Shown in pieces: positions 43,397 through 52,915 of a stretch of 64,000 nt of DNA. The notes under the pieces are model-generated. The model did not search any database. It saw nothing but the letters and a program-made list of their open reading frames with translations, and was not told the DNA's origin. The stretch's first letter is position 1; every line of letters starts with the position of its first letter. This stretch comes from Gammaproteobacteria bacterium (GTDB taxonomy: Bacteria > Pseudomonadota > Gammaproteobacteria > Burkholderiales > Rhodocyclaceae): positions 248,001-312,000 of the forward strand of contig JAHJEO010000016.1 in assembly GCA_018825305.1 (NCBI GenBank). The letters run 5' to 3'. The translations under genes were made by a program, and so were the position numbers.

Positions 43397-44668
43397 ATGG
43401 GCAGCTGGGGCAATCTTCGCTACGATCCGCCGTCCCGCCAGCGCCGACTTTTTGACCGTGCGGCGCCGCTGCCGGCCAGCGCGGTGCCGCTGCTCGCCTG
43501 GGGCAACGGTCGCAGCTACGGCGACGTCTGCATCAACTCCGGCGGCGAACTGCTCGAAACGGGCGGGCTCGACCGCTATCTCGCCTTCGACGCAACCACG
43601 GGCGTCCTGCGTGCCGAGGCCGGGGTGCTGCTCGACGACATCATCCGCAGCTTCCTGCCGCGCGGCTGGTTCCTGCCGGTCACCCCCGGCACGCGCTTCA
43701 TCACCCTCGGCGGCGCGCTGGCCAATGACGTGCACGGCAAGAATCACCACGTCGCCGGCACCTTCGGCAACCATGTCGCTCGCTTCGAGCTGCTGCGCTC
43801 CGACGGCGCGCGGCTCGAATGCAGCCCGACGCAGAACGTGGAGCTGTACGCCGCCACCGTCGGTGGCCTCGGCCTCACCGGCCTCGTCACCTGGGTCGAG
43901 CTGCAATTGCGCCGCGTCGCCGGCCCGGCCATCGCCGTTGAAAATCGCCGCTTCCACGGCCTCGACGAATTCTTCGCGCTCAATGCCGCGGCAGAGAAAA
44001 GCCACGAGCATGTTGTCGCCTGGATCGATTGCCTCGCCGCCACGCCACGCGGCATCCTGATGGCGGGAAACCACGCGGACGGCGTGCCGCCAGCGCCGAC
44101 TTTTTCACCGGCCGTACCGTTCACTCCGCCGTTCTCGCTCATCAATCACGCCAGCCTCGCCGCCTTCAACGCCGCCTATTTCCACAGGCCGCTGCCGGCG
44201 CGGCAGACGCTCCACCTGCTGCCCTACTTCTACCCGCTCGACAACATCCGCCAGTGGAACCGCATCTACGGCCGTCGCGGCTTCTACCAGTACCAGTGCG
44301 CCGTGCCGCAAGCCGTGCAGCAGGACGCCACGGCCGAACTGCTGGCCGCGATCCGTGCCAGCGGCCAGGGCTCCTTCCTCGCCGTGCTCAAGACCTTCGG
44401 CGACATCGCCTCGCCTGGCCTGTTGTCCTACCCGCTGCCGGGTGCCAACCTGGCCCTCGACTTCCCCAATGGCGGCGCAGCGACGCTCGAGCTGTTCGGG
44501 CGCCTCGACGCCATTGTTCGGGAGGCCGGCGGCCGCCTTTATCCGGCCAAGGACGCGCGCATGCCCGGTGCGCTGTTCCGCCAGGGCTATCCGCGCTGGC
44601 AGGAATTCTCGAACCACATCGACCCGCGCTTTTCGTCCAGCTTCTGGCGGCGGATCACGGAGACCTGA
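43397..44668 (+). CDS. DprE1-like FAD-binding oxidase
   Basis: A flavoprotein of about 423 residues with an FAD_binding_4 domain (WGNGRSYGD near residue 40, TPGTRFITLGGALANDVHGK) and an ALO-type C-terminal domain ending FRQGYPRWQEF. It resembles DprE1, which oxidises decaprenylphosphoryl-ribose at C2 as first half of epimerisation to arabinose. The next gene is a DprE2-like reductase, which supports the assignment. ATG 43397 or GTG 43388 (overlapping the previous stop) are both possible. Two copies of the short repeat lie inside the gene (43428 and 44080). Confidence 0.82.
   Translation: MGSWGNLRYDPPSRQRRLFDRAAPLPASAVPLLAWGNGRSYGDVCINSGGELLETGGLDRYLAFDATTGVLRAEAGVLLDDIIRSFLPRGWFLPVTPGTRFITLGGALANDVHGKNHHVAGTFGNHVARFELLRSDGARLECSPTQNVELYAATVGGLGLTGLVTWVELQLRRVAGPAIAVENRRFHGLDEFFALNAAAEKSHEHVVAWIDCLAATPRGILMAGNHADGVPPAPTFSPAVPFTPPFSLINHASLAAFNAAYFHRPLPARQTLHLLPYFYPLDNIRQWNRIYGRRGFYQYQCAVPQAVQQDATAELLAAIRASGQGSFLAVLKTFGDIASPGLLSYPLPGANLALDFPNGGAATLELFGRLDAIVREAGGRLYPAKDARMPGALFRQGYPRWQEFSNHIDPRFSSSFWRRITET
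43428..43452 (-). repeat. Short dispersed repeat, copy 4 (inside the DprE1-like gene)
   Basis: Exact to the GGGACGGCG form of the consensus, on the minus strand, within the first 20 codons, encoding PPSRQRRLF. Confidence 0.75.
44080..44104 (-). repeat. Short dispersed repeat, copy 5 (inside the DprE1-like gene)
   Basis: 24 of 25 bases match. It encodes DGVPPAPTF and is in a different reading frame from copy 4 of the same gene. Confidence 0.72.
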
Positions 44669-45409
44669 ATGAAACGAATCGTCATCATCGGCGCCACCTC
44701 GGCCATCGCCCATGCCGCCGCCCGTCTTTGGGCCGGGCAGGGCGCGGCGCTTTTCCTTGTCGGCCGCAACGCCGAGCGGCTGGATATCAATGCCGCCGAC
44801 CTGCGGGTGCGCGGTGCGGCCAGCGTCGTCGTGCATGCGATGGACGCCACCGACGACGCGGCCCATGCGCCGATGCTGGCGGCGGCCGTCGAGGCGCTCG
44901 GCGGCATCGACGTTTCGCTGATTGCCCATGGCACGCTGCCCAACCAGCGCGAGTGCGAGACGGACAGCGCGCGGCTACGTGCCGAGATCGAGACCAATGG
45001 CGTCTCGGTCTGCCTGCTGGCGCAACTTTTCGCCAACCGCTTCGTTGTCCAGGGCGGCGGCACGCTGGCCGTGATCGGCTCGGTTGCCGGTGACCGCGGC
45101 CGCCAGAGCAACTACGTCTATGGTGCGGCCAAGGGCATGGTGGCGCGCTTCCTCGAAGGGCTGCGCAACCGGCTGGCGCGATCCGGCGTGCAGGTGCTGC
45201 TGGTAAAGCCCGGCTTCGTCGATACGCCGATGACGGCGGAATTCGACAAGAAGGGCCTGCTGTGGGCACAGCCCGAGGGCGTCGCCGCCGGCATCCTCAA
45301 GGCAATCGACGGTGGCCGCGACGTTGTCTACCTGCCCTGGTTCTGGCGCTACATCATGTGGATCATCCGCCATATCCCGGAACGCCTGTTCAAGCGCCTG
45401 TCGCTGTGA
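44669..45409 (+). CDS. DprE2-like short-chain dehydrogenase
   Basis: SDR oxidoreductase, 246 residues. Cofactor motif GATSAIAHAAARLWAGQGA at residues 8-26 and catalytic YGAAK with Ser in VIGSVAGDRG. The C terminus has an amphipathic/hydrophobic stretch (VVYLPWFWRYIMWIIRHIPE) as in DprE2-type proteins, which in mycobacteria reduce the keto-sugar made by DprE1 to decaprenylphosphoryl-arabinose. The ATG follows the DprE1-like stop directly (TGAATG). Last gene of the Nudix-to-SDR run. Confidence 0.85.
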   Translation: MKRIVIIGATSAIAHAAARLWAGQGAALFLVGRNAERLDINAADLRVRGAASVVVHAMDATDDAAHAPMLAAAVEALGGIDVSLIAHGTLPNQRECETDSARLRAEIETNGVSVCLLAQLFANRFVVQGGGTLAVIGSVAGDRGRQSNYVYGAAKGMVARFLEGLRNRLARSGVQVLLVKPGFVDTPMTAEFDKKGLLWAQPEGVAAGILKAIDGGRDVVYLPWFWRYIMWIIRHIPERLFKRLSL

Positions 45410-45528
45410 CGCGACGAATCGCTGGCCGGCCCGCAAAATCTGTCCGTCGCGTGCCCGCCACCGTGGGTTAATATTCATGAGTCAAGGAACGTGGCGACCG
45501 GCCATGTTCCTGTGCCAGGGAGGTAAAT

Positions 45529-47664
45529 ATGGGGAACCCCCGTCGGGCAATCTTCATCGTCGATGACGATCCGATTGCACGCGCGATCACCCAGGAGCAG
45601 ATTGCGTCGCTCGGCCATGATGTGATCGAGTGTGAAGGCGGCGCCGAGTTCCTGGCGGCGTTGACGAGCACGCCGGACATCGTGCTGCTGGACATCGAGA
45701 TGCCAGGGATGGATGGCCTTGCCGTCTGCAGTGCATTGCGTGCCGCGGGGCACCTCGAAACGGAAGTCATCTTCCTCTCCGGCCACGACGACCTCGAGAC
45801 CCGGCTGGCGGCCTACGACGCGGGTGGCAGCGGTTTCATCGCCAAGCCGGTGGCGGCAGCCGACCTGCTGCAGAAACTGGCGATTTCGGAACGGGTGCTG
45901 GCCGGCGGTGCCGGCTTGGCTGGCAACCCGCCCGCGGCGAGGAAGGGCGCCGGCCAGGTTGGCATGCTGCAGGGGGTGCTGCAGCGTCTGGCGGCCTGCC
46001 AGGACCTGGAGTCGGTAGTGGATGTGGTACTAGCCGAAGTGGCCGGACTGGACATGGAGGGGGTCGCCCAGGCGCGGTTGCCGGGGAACACGCTGCTGCG
46101 CAGCACCCGGGGGAAGGTCAGCGACCTGGAGGAATCCCTGGTCGCGCGAATGGCGACCATGGGGCGCATGACCCTGCATGGCAGCCGGCTGTCGATCGCC
46201 GAGGACCATGTCCTGCTGCTGGTGCACGGCCTGCCGATCGATTTTCCGAGCATCTGCCATCGCTTGCGCGAGCATTTCGCCAAGCTGGTCAAGGGCGCAG
46301 AAGCGCGGATTTCCGCGCTGATCCACAGCGACGGCCGGTCGGCGGGAACGATGCCGCTCGAAGGCGACAGCGACCTGCGCCTGGCGCTGGCGCTGGAAGC
46401 GGCGAATGCGGGACTGTGGGACTGGAACATCCCGTCGGGCAACGTCTACCTTTCCGCCAGCTATTACCGCATGCTCGGTTATCAGCCCGACGAGTTCGCC
46501 GCGACCTTCGTCGGCTGGTTCGCGCAGGTCCATGAGGACGACACGCCGCATCTTATCGGCCAGATTGCCGACCTCTATGATGCAGAGTCGTATGTCGATC
46601 CGGAACAGGATCGCCTCGAGATCGAGTTTCGCATGCGGACGAAGGAGCGCGCGTGGCGCTGGATGCATTCGCGCGGCACCGTCATCGAGCGCGATGCCGA
46701 GGGTTTTCCGATGCGCATCATCGGCATCAACCTGGATATCACCGAGACCCGCGAACGCAACGACAAGCTGCGCCGGGCGATCGAGCAGCAGGCGAGGCTC
46801 AACGACGAAGTCGAGGATGCCCACAAGCAGCTGCTGCAATCCGAAAAGATGGCCTCGATCGGCCAGCTCGCGGCAGGCGTGGCGCACGAACTCAACAATC
46901 CGATCGGCTTTGTCCACTCCAACCTCGGTGCGCTGGAGAAGTATGTGACGGATATTTTTTCGATCGCCGCCGCCTACGAAGAACTGGATGCGGATCCGGC
47001 CACCCTCGGCCCGGTGCTGGAGAAGGTGCGACAACTGAAGCAGGCGTGCGATTACGACTACCTCAAGGAAGACGTAAAGCAACTGATGAGCGAATCGAAG
47101 GACGGCCTGATGCGGGTGCGCAAGATCGTCCAGGACCTGAAGGACTTTTCGCGCGTCGACAGCGCCGACTGGGGGTGGGCGGATTTGCATCGCGGCATCG
47201 ATTCGACGCTCAACATCGTCGCCAACGAGCTCAAGTACCACTGCACGGTGGTCAAGGAGTACGGCGAACTGCCGGAGGTGCATTGCCTGTTGTCGCAACT
47301 CAACCAGGTGTTCATGAACCTGCTGGTGAATGCGGCGCATGCGATCGAGGGCAAGGGCGAGGGCAAGGGGACCATCACCATCCGCAGCGGTTGCAAGGAC
47401 AAGGAAGTCTGGGTCTCGGTCAGCGACACGGGCAAGGGCATCGCGCCGGAGAACCTCAATCGCATCTTCGATCCCTTCTTCACCACCAAGCCGGTAGGCA
47501 AGGGAACCGGCCTGGGCCTGTCGCTGGCCTATGGTATTGTCAAGAAACATCAGGGCCGGCTCGATGTGGCGAGCGAGCTCGGCCGCGGCACGACCTTCAC
47601 GCTGACACTGCCGATCGAACCGGCGGTCGAGGCGGTGGAGACTGGCGGAGACGCGGGCGCATGA
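45529..47664 (+). CDS. Response-regulator/PAS histidine kinase
   Basis: A 711-residue cytoplasmic kinase. Order: receiver domain 5-120 (Asp55 in LLDIEMPG, Lys106), an unassigned region 140-280, a PAS domain about 285-408 (ends with IGINLDITE), then a histidine kinase with phospho-acceptor H453 in GVAHELNN, and ATPase blocks [30 protein letters not shown]. It lacks membrane segments. First gene of a nine-gene cluster; GGGAGGTAAAT precedes the ATG, with AT-rich sequence just upstream. Its core closely matches the kinase at 54901. Confidence 0.93.
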   Translation: MGNPRRAIFIVDDDPIARAITQEQIASLGHDVIECEGGAEFLAALTSTPDIVLLDIEMPGMDGLAVCSALRAAGHLETEVIFLSGHDDLETRLAAYDAGGSGFIAKPVAAADLLQKLAISERVLAGGAGLAGNPPAARKGAGQVGMLQGVLQRLAACQDLESVVDVVLAEVAGLDMEGVAQARLPGNTLLRSTRGKVSDLEESLVARMATMGRMTLHGSRLSIAEDHVLLLVHGLPIDFPSICHRLREHFAKLVKGAEARISALIHSDGRSAGTMPLEGDSDLRLALALEAANAGLWDWNIPSGNVYLSASYYRMLGYQPDEFAATFVGWFAQVHEDDTPHLIGQIADLYDAESYVDPEQDRLEIEFRMRTKERAWRWMHSRGTVIERDAEGFPMRIIGINLDITETRERNDKLRRAIEQQARLNDEVEDAHKQLLQSEKMASIGQLAAGVAHELNNPIGFVHSNLGALEKYVTDIFSIAAAYEELDADPATLGPVLEKVRQLKQACDYDYLKEDVKQLMSESKDGLMRVRKIVQDLKDFSRVDSADWGWADLHRGIDSTLNIVANELKYHCTVVKEYGELPEVHCLLSQLNQVFMNLLVNAAHAIEGKGEGKGTITIRSGCKDKEVWVSVSDTGKGIAPENLNRIFDPFFTTKPVGKGTGLGLSLAYGIVKKHQGRLDVASELGRGTTFTLTLPIEPAVEAVETGGDAGA

Positions 47665-49214
47665 GCGAAGCAGAGCAGCAGTCGGTATTGCTGTTCGTCG
47701 ATGACGAACCGAACATCCTGTCGTCGCTGCGGCGGCTGTTCAAGGCGAACGGCTATGCGGTCCTCACCGCCGGCGGTGGCGCCGAGGGGCTGGAGGTGCT
47801 GGGACGCGAGAAGGTCGACCTGATCATCTCCGACATGCGCATGCCCGAGATGGACGGCGCCCAGTTCCTGGAACAGGCGCGGGCGCGCTGGCCGCTGGTG
47901 GGGCGACTGCTGCTGACTGGCTATGCGGACATGGGTTCGACCATCGATGCCATCAACCGCGGCGAGATCTATCGCTACATTTCCAAGCCGTGGGACGACA
48001 ACGAGATACTGCTGACGGTGCGCGGGGCGCTGGAGCACCAGCGCCTGAAGAGCGAGAACGAGCGCCTGCTGGCCCTGACCCGGCGGCAGAACGAGGAACT
48101 CAAGGACCTCAACGCCGGCCTCGAGCAGAAGGTGGCCGAGCGCACCGCGGAATTGCAGGAGACGCTGAATTCCCTCGATCGTGCCCACAAGCAGTTGCAT
48201 CAGGGCTTCATGTCGACGGTGCGCATTTTCGCCGGGCTGATCGAGATGCGCGGCGGCAAGCTGGCCGGGCATTCGCGGCGGGTGGCGGAACACGCCCGGC
48301 TGGTGGCGAAGGCCCTCGGCCTGGGCGAGAAGGAGCAGCAGGACGTGCTGCTGGCGGGCCTGCTCCACGATATCGGCAAGATCGCCTTGCCGGACGACGT
48401 GCTCAATCGCCCCTTCAACGGCCTGCCGCCGGACCTGCAGGCGCTGGTGATGCAGCATCCGGCCAAGGGCCAGCAGGCGCTGGCGGGCGTCGAACAACTG
48501 GCGAATGCCTCCAAGATCATCCGCCATCACCACGAATGCATGGATGGCACCGGCTTTCCCGATCGCCTGTCGGGACTGGCGATACCGGTGGGCGCGCGCA
48601 TCCTGACGGTGACCAATGAGTACGATGCCCTGCAGATGGGCACCCTGACCCTGGAGTCGATGACTGCGGCCAAGGCGCTCGAATACATCACGACCTACCG
48701 CGGCCGTCGCTATGATCCGGTGGTGGTGGATGCCTTCAAGGCGGTGCTTGCGGGCCAGGCCGCGGCGGCGCCGAAGGACCATGCCTTGCGCCCGGCAGAT
48801 CTCAAGGCCGGGATGGTGGTGACGCGTGAGCTGACGCATCCCGATGGGCGGGTGTTGCTGGCTCGCGGTCGGGTGGTCGATGCCGAAGCCATCGACAAGC
48901 TGCGAAGCATCGAGGCATCGGAGTCGCAGGCCCTGCATGTGTTCGTGCGCCAGGAAGTCGGACCCGGCGTCATGCGCGACGCGCCGGAAGCCAAGACGGT
49001 GCAGCGGCTGTGGAAAGAGGTGGCCCTGCCGCCGTCCAGGCTCAAGCCGGGCATGACGCTGAGCCGCAAGCTGATTCACGAGCAGGGCTACATGTTGCTG
49101 GCCCAGGGGCAGCGCCTCGACGAACTGGTGATCGAGCAGCTGCAGAAGATGGCGCGGGACAGCCAGAGCGACAAGCCCATCGTTGTCCATATTCGGATGG
49201 AGGACAGGGCATGA
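47661..49214 (+). CDS. Receiver-HD-GYP phosphodiesterase (RpfG-like)
   Basis: A 517-residue response regulator. Receiver domain 8-125 (Asp58 in IISDMRMPEMDG), a coiled-coil linker, an HD-GYP domain (LLHDIGKIALPDD, HHHECMDGTGFPDRL) that would hydrolyse cyclic-di-GMP, and a C-terminal region of about 150 residues with two repeats (LKAGMVVTRELTHPDGRVLLA and LKPGMTLSRKLIHEQGYMLLA). The GYP tripeptide reads GFP, a variant also seen elsewhere. The ATG overlaps the kinase stop as ATGA. Confidence 0.92.
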   Translation: MSEAEQQSVLLFVDDEPNILSSLRRLFKANGYAVLTAGGGAEGLEVLGREKVDLIISDMRMPEMDGAQFLEQARARWPLVGRLLLTGYADMGSTIDAINRGEIYRYISKPWDDNEILLTVRGALEHQRLKSENERLLALTRRQNEELKDLNAGLEQKVAERTAELQETLNSLDRAHKQLHQGFMSTVRIFAGLIEMRGGKLAGHSRRVAEHARLVAKALGLGEKEQQDVLLAGLLHDIGKIALPDDVLNRPFNGLPPDLQALVMQHPAKGQQALAGVEQLANASKIIRHHHECMDGTGFPDRLSGLAIPVGARILTVTNEYDALQMGTLTLESMTAAKALEYITTYRGRRYDPVVVDAFKAVLAGQAAAAPKDHALRPADLKAGMVVTRELTHPDGRVLLARGRVVDAEAIDKLRSIEASESQALHVFVRQEVGPGVMRDAPEAKTVQRLWKEVALPPSRLKPGMTLSRKLIHEQGYMLLAQGQRLDELVIEQLQKMARDSQSDKPIVVHIRMEDRA

Positions 49215-49750
49215 ACAGCCGCGTACTTATCGTTGACGACGAGGAGTCGATCCTCAGCGCCCTGCGGCGTGTGCTGCGCATCGCCCCCTGCACCTACGGC
49301 CGCCTGCGCTACCATCTCGATGTCGAAACGTTTTCCTCGCCGATGGAGGCGCTGAAGCGCGCAGCCGAGACGAGCTTCGACCTGATCATGAGCGACTATC
49401 GCATGCCGGAGATGGACGGCGTTGCCTTCCTGTCGCGCGCCAGGGAGCTTCAGCCCGATGCGGCGCGCCTGGTGCTCTCGGGCTACGCCGACCTCGATGC
49501 GATCATGCGCGCCTTCGATCAGGCCCAGATATTCCGTTTCGTGGCCAAGCCGTGGAACGATTACATCCTGCTGTCGACCATCGCCGAAGCGCTCAACCAC
49601 CGCGACATCCTGCTGGAGAACAGGCAGTTGGCCCAGGCCGCGGGATTGGGCGCTCCGGCCGGCGGTTCGGCAGCCAGTCCGGCAGCAGAACCACAGCCTG
49701 CCCGGTGGGGCGCCGACGGTTCGGTCATTGCCGAGCCGAAAGCCGATTAG
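49211..49750 (+). CDS. Stand-alone response regulator
   Basis: A 179-residue protein with one receiver domain (Asp62 in IMSDYRMPEMDG; FRFVAKPWND with the conserved Lys) and a low-complexity Ala/Gly/Pro tail. It has an insert after the first helix (IAPCTYGRLRYHLD) not found in the other receivers of the cluster. No output domain. ATGA overlap with the HD-GYP gene. Confidence 0.9.
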   Translation: MNSRVLIVDDEESILSALRRVLRIAPCTYGRLRYHLDVETFSSPMEALKRAAETSFDLIMSDYRMPEMDGVAFLSRARELQPDAARLVLSGYADLDAIMRAFDQAQIFRFVAKPWNDYILLSTIAEALNHRDILLENRQLAQAAGLGAPAGGSAASPAAEPQPARWGADGSVIAEPKAD

Positions 49751-49821
49751 CCGGCTCGGTCAGTTCGCATGCCGATCATCGCGATTGCTTCGGCAACAGG
49801 ACTTCCAGCCGCACGGCGCCC

Positions 49822-51981
49822 ATGAACGAAGAACCCATGTCGCTCGAGCCGGCCGAATCGCCCGAGGCGCTGCGGGTTTTGCATCGCGCCGCTGAGCAGA
49901 ACCCGCGGGCCATCTTCGTCACCGACCGTGCCGGCACCATCGTCTATGCCAACCCGGCCGCGCGCCAGGCGACCGGCCATCTGCCCGGCGATGCCATCGG
50001 AAAGGCATCGCACAGCCCTGGGTCAAAACCGGCACTGTCAGACAACGGTGCCGGGCTTCAGGCAGCCCTTCGTGCCGGTACGGAATGGGAAGGCGCACTG
50101 CCGGCCATCGGCGAGGACGGCGGGAACGACGATCGCCACATGGCCCATGTTCGGGTCACCCCGATTCGAAATGCCGCGGGCGATGTCAGCCATTATTTCG
50201 CCATACAAGTGCAACCTGTCGGGCGCCACCCCGAGGCAGGGCGGAGCGAGCACGTCGGTACGCCGGATCAACTCACCGGATTGCCGGGCCGCAGCCAGTT
50301 CATGTCCCGGCTGGCAGAGTCCATGAGCGACGCAACCCGGGTCGGCGTCGGGCTGGCGCTGGCCGTCGTCGACCTCGACGATTTCAAGTCATTCAACGAT
50401 TCGTTCGGGCAGCAGGGCGCCGACCGACTGCTGGTGGCGGTCGCGCAGCGCCTGCAGGACATCGTTCGACGCGATGACCTGCTGGCGCGGCTCGGCGGCG
50501 ACCGCTTCGGCCTGCTGCTCTGGGATGCCCAGCCCGACACGCCGAATCACGAACTGCTGCGGCGCATCCAGGCAACGATATCGCAGCCCTTGAATCTGCC
50601 AGGGGAGTCGTCCGTCACCATCACCGCCTGCGCCGGTGTCGCCCTTTACCCACGCGACGGCGCAAGCACCGACGCCATGCTGCAGGCCGCGGAGGCCGCT
50701 CTAGGTTTGGCGAAGAAGACGGGGCATGGCGAGGTGCGTATCTCCGAGCCGGCCTTGGCGCCCGGCGGGATGACGCGCATCGACCTGGCATCGCAATTGC
50801 GCCAGGCGGTGGATCGCGCAGAACTGGTGCTGCACTTCCAGCCCAAGGTGAGCCTGCACTCCGGCGAAATCATCGGTGCCGAAGCGCTGGTGCGATGGCG
50901 CCATCCCGCCAAGGGCATGATTCCGCCGGGGGAGTTCATTCCCTTCGCCGAGGAGAGCGGCCTCATCGTGCCGATCAGCGAATGGGTGCTAAGGGCCGCC
51001 TGCCGACAGGCGGTCGAATGGCGCCGGGCCGGCCTGCGCCCGATCAAGGTGGGCGTCAACATTTCGGCGCGCCATTTTCGCCATGCGGACCTGCCCGATG
51101 TCGTTGCGGCCGTGCTCGCCGAGACCGGAATGGACTCGCGCCTGCTCGACCTGGAGCTGACCGAGAGCGCGATGATGCACGACACCGCAGCCGCCATCCG
51201 CATCGCCGATCGACTCAGGGCGCTGGGCGCCAGCCTGTCGCTCGATGATTTCGGCACCGGCTATTCCTCGCTGGCCTATCTTTCGCGCTTCGCCTTCGAC
51301 CAGATCAAGATCGACCAGTCTTTCATCCGTGACGTGACCAGCAACCCGGTCAATGGCTCCATCGTCGCCGCCACCATCGCCATGGCGCACAAGCTGGGCA
51401 AGAGCGTCATCGCCGAGGGGGTCGAGACCGAGGCCCAGATGAGCTTCCTGTGCCGCCATGGCTGCGACGAGATGCAGGGATATTTTTTCAGCAGGCCATT
51501 GGCGGCCACCGATTTCTCTGCGTTGCTGGCCGCCGGGCGGCGAATGCCGCTGGCGACTCCGGCTGCGGGCGAGGCGGTGCCGACATTGCTACTGGTAGAC
51601 GATGAACCGAGCATTCTCAATGCATTGAAGCGCGTGTTCCGCAACGAAGGGTACCGGCTGCTCATGGCCGGCAGCGGCCAGGAAGGACTGGAGCTGCTGG
51701 CACTCCATCGGGTACAGGTGATAGTCAGCGACCAGCGCATGCCGGAAATGGGCGGCGTCGAGTTCCTGTCCCGCGCGAAGGAGCTTTATCCCGACAGTGT
51801 CCGCATCGTCCTGTCCGGCTATGCCGAGGTCGGCATGGTCACCGAGGCCGTCAACCGTGGCGCCATTTCGAAATATTTCACCAAACCGTGGGACGACGAC
51901 CAGCTGCGCGCGGAAATTCGTCGTGCATTTCGTTCGATGGCCGGAGCAGCGACCGTCGATGGGAATGGCCATTCGAACTGA
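49822..51981 (+). CDS. PAS-GGDEF-EAL-receiver signalling protein
   Basis: A 719-residue multi-domain protein. A PAS-type domain (residues 12-135) is followed by a degenerate GGDEF domain (site reads LGGDRF) and an EAL phosphodiesterase domain with an intact EALVRW and DDFGTGYSSLAYL, so it should cleave c-di-GMP. The C-terminal 120 residues are a receiver domain (VIVSDQRMPEMGG; KYFTKPWDDDQ) of the same subtype as those in neighbouring proteins, an unusual position. Start at 49822, or ATG 49837. Confidence 0.92.
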   Translation: MNEEPMSLEPAESPEALRVLHRAAEQNPRAIFVTDRAGTIVYANPAARQATGHLPGDAIGKASHSPGSKPALSDNGAGLQAALRAGTEWEGALPAIGEDGGNDDRHMAHVRVTPIRNAAGDVSHYFAIQVQPVGRHPEAGRSEHVGTPDQLTGLPGRSQFMSRLAESMSDATRVGVGLALAVVDLDDFKSFNDSFGQQGADRLLVAVAQRLQDIVRRDDLLARLGGDRFGLLLWDAQPDTPNHELLRRIQATISQPLNLPGESSVTITACAGVALYPRDGASTDAMLQAAEAALGLAKKTGHGEVRISEPALAPGGMTRIDLASQLRQAVDRAELVLHFQPKVSLHSGEIIGAEALVRWRHPAKGMIPPGEFIPFAEESGLIVPISEWVLRAACRQAVEWRRAGLRPIKVGVNISARHFRHADLPDVVAAVLAETGMDSRLLDLELTESAMMHDTAAAIRIADRLRALGASLSLDDFGTGYSSLAYLSRFAFDQIKIDQSFIRDVTSNPVNGSIVAATIAMAHKLGKSVIAEGVETEAQMSFLCRHGCDEMQGYFFSRPLAATDFSALLAAGRRMPLATPAAGEAVPTLLLVDDEPSILNALKRVFRNEGYRLLMAGSGQEGLELLALHRVQVIVSDQRMPEMGGVEFLSRAKELYPDSVRIVLSGYAEVGMVTEAVNRGAISKYFTKPWDDDQLRAEIRRAFRSMAGAATVDGNGHSN

Positions 51982-52074
51982 GTGGCCATGGGTTTATGCA
52001 GCCTTCGACTATGATTGGGCGTGAAGCGATGTCGCTTACTTGCGACATGACAACGCGAACGATGGGGACAGGCC

Positions 52075-52914
52075 ATGGCTGAGCGCACCTTACTGCTGGT
52101 GGATGACGAGGAGAACATCCTTTCGTCGCTGGCGCGACTGTTGCGGCGGGACGGCTACCGGATACTGCGGGCCACCAGCGGCCGCGAGGGGCTGGAACTG
52201 CTGGCGGCCAACGAGGTCGGGGTGATCATCTCCGACCAGCGCATGCCGGAGATGAGCGGCACCGAGTTCCTCAGCCAGGTGAAGGAACTCTATCCCGACA
52301 CCATTCGCATCGTGCTGTCCGGATACACGGAGCTGAACTCCATCACCGATGCCATCAACCGCGGTGCGATCTACAAGTTCCTGACCAAGCCCTGGGAAGA
52401 CGAACTGCTGCGGGCCAACATCGAGGAGGCATTCCGCAGCCACGAGATGAAGCGGGAGAACCTGCGCCTGACCGACGAGTTGAAGTCCGCCAACCAGGCC
52501 CTGTCCGAACTCAACCGCGACCTCGAACAGCGGGTCGAGGACAAGACACAGGAAGTGGTGCGCAACCTCAATGTGCTGCGCATTTCGCAGGAAATTCTCG
52601 ATTACCTGCCGGTCGCCGTGATCGGCATCGACGGAGAGGGCATGATCGCCGTCGCCAATCACGTGGCCAACGAGATTTTCGCCAGGCCGGGCGAGTGGGG
52701 CCTGCTGGGCGAAATGGCCGCGGCGCGCATTCCCGAGTCCCTTCTTGGCGGCATCGCCCGCAAGGAATGTGGCCTCGAGGCCACCAAGCGGAACAGCAGC
52801 CTCGACGATGGCACCGAGTGCAACTACTGGTGCTACACCATGGGCGCGACATCGACGGCGCGGGGCTGGGTGCTGGTGATCGACGCCAACCAGCTGGTCG
52901 GCAAGGGAGGCTGA
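52075..52914 (+). CDS. Response regulator with PAS-like C terminus
   Basis: A 279-residue protein with a receiver domain (Asp54 in IISDQRMPEMSG; YKFLTKPWEDE), a coiled coil (about 125-165) and a C-terminal PAS-like domain (LPVAVIGIDGEGMIAVAN). It lacks an enzymatic or DNA-binding output, so it probably works through protein contacts. It lies 93 bases after the GGDEF-EAL gene and 1 base before the HDOD gene. Confidence 0.9.
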   Translation: MAERTLLLVDDEENILSSLARLLRRDGYRILRATSGREGLELLAANEVGVIISDQRMPEMSGTEFLSQVKELYPDTIRIVLSGYTELNSITDAINRGAIYKFLTKPWEDELLRANIEEAFRSHEMKRENLRLTDELKSANQALSELNRDLEQRVEDKTQEVVRNLNVLRISQEILDYLPVAVIGIDGEGMIAVANHVANEIFARPGEWGLLGEMAAARIPESLLGGIARKECGLEATKRNSSLDDGTECNYWCYTMGATSTARGWVLVIDANQLVGKGG

Positions 52915-52915
52915 A

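Noticed and set aside
46030-49190. Two long minus-strand frames opposite the first kinase and the HD-GYP gene
   Set aside because: They mirror strongly conserved kinase and HD-GYP genes. Their His/Gln/Arg-rich translations resemble no protein family.
49211-49750. Reading the single receiver as a CheY of a chemotaxis operon
   Set aside because: No cheA, cheW or receptor genes are nearby, and its receiver has the SD-x-RMPEMDG/KPW type of RpfG-like regulators.
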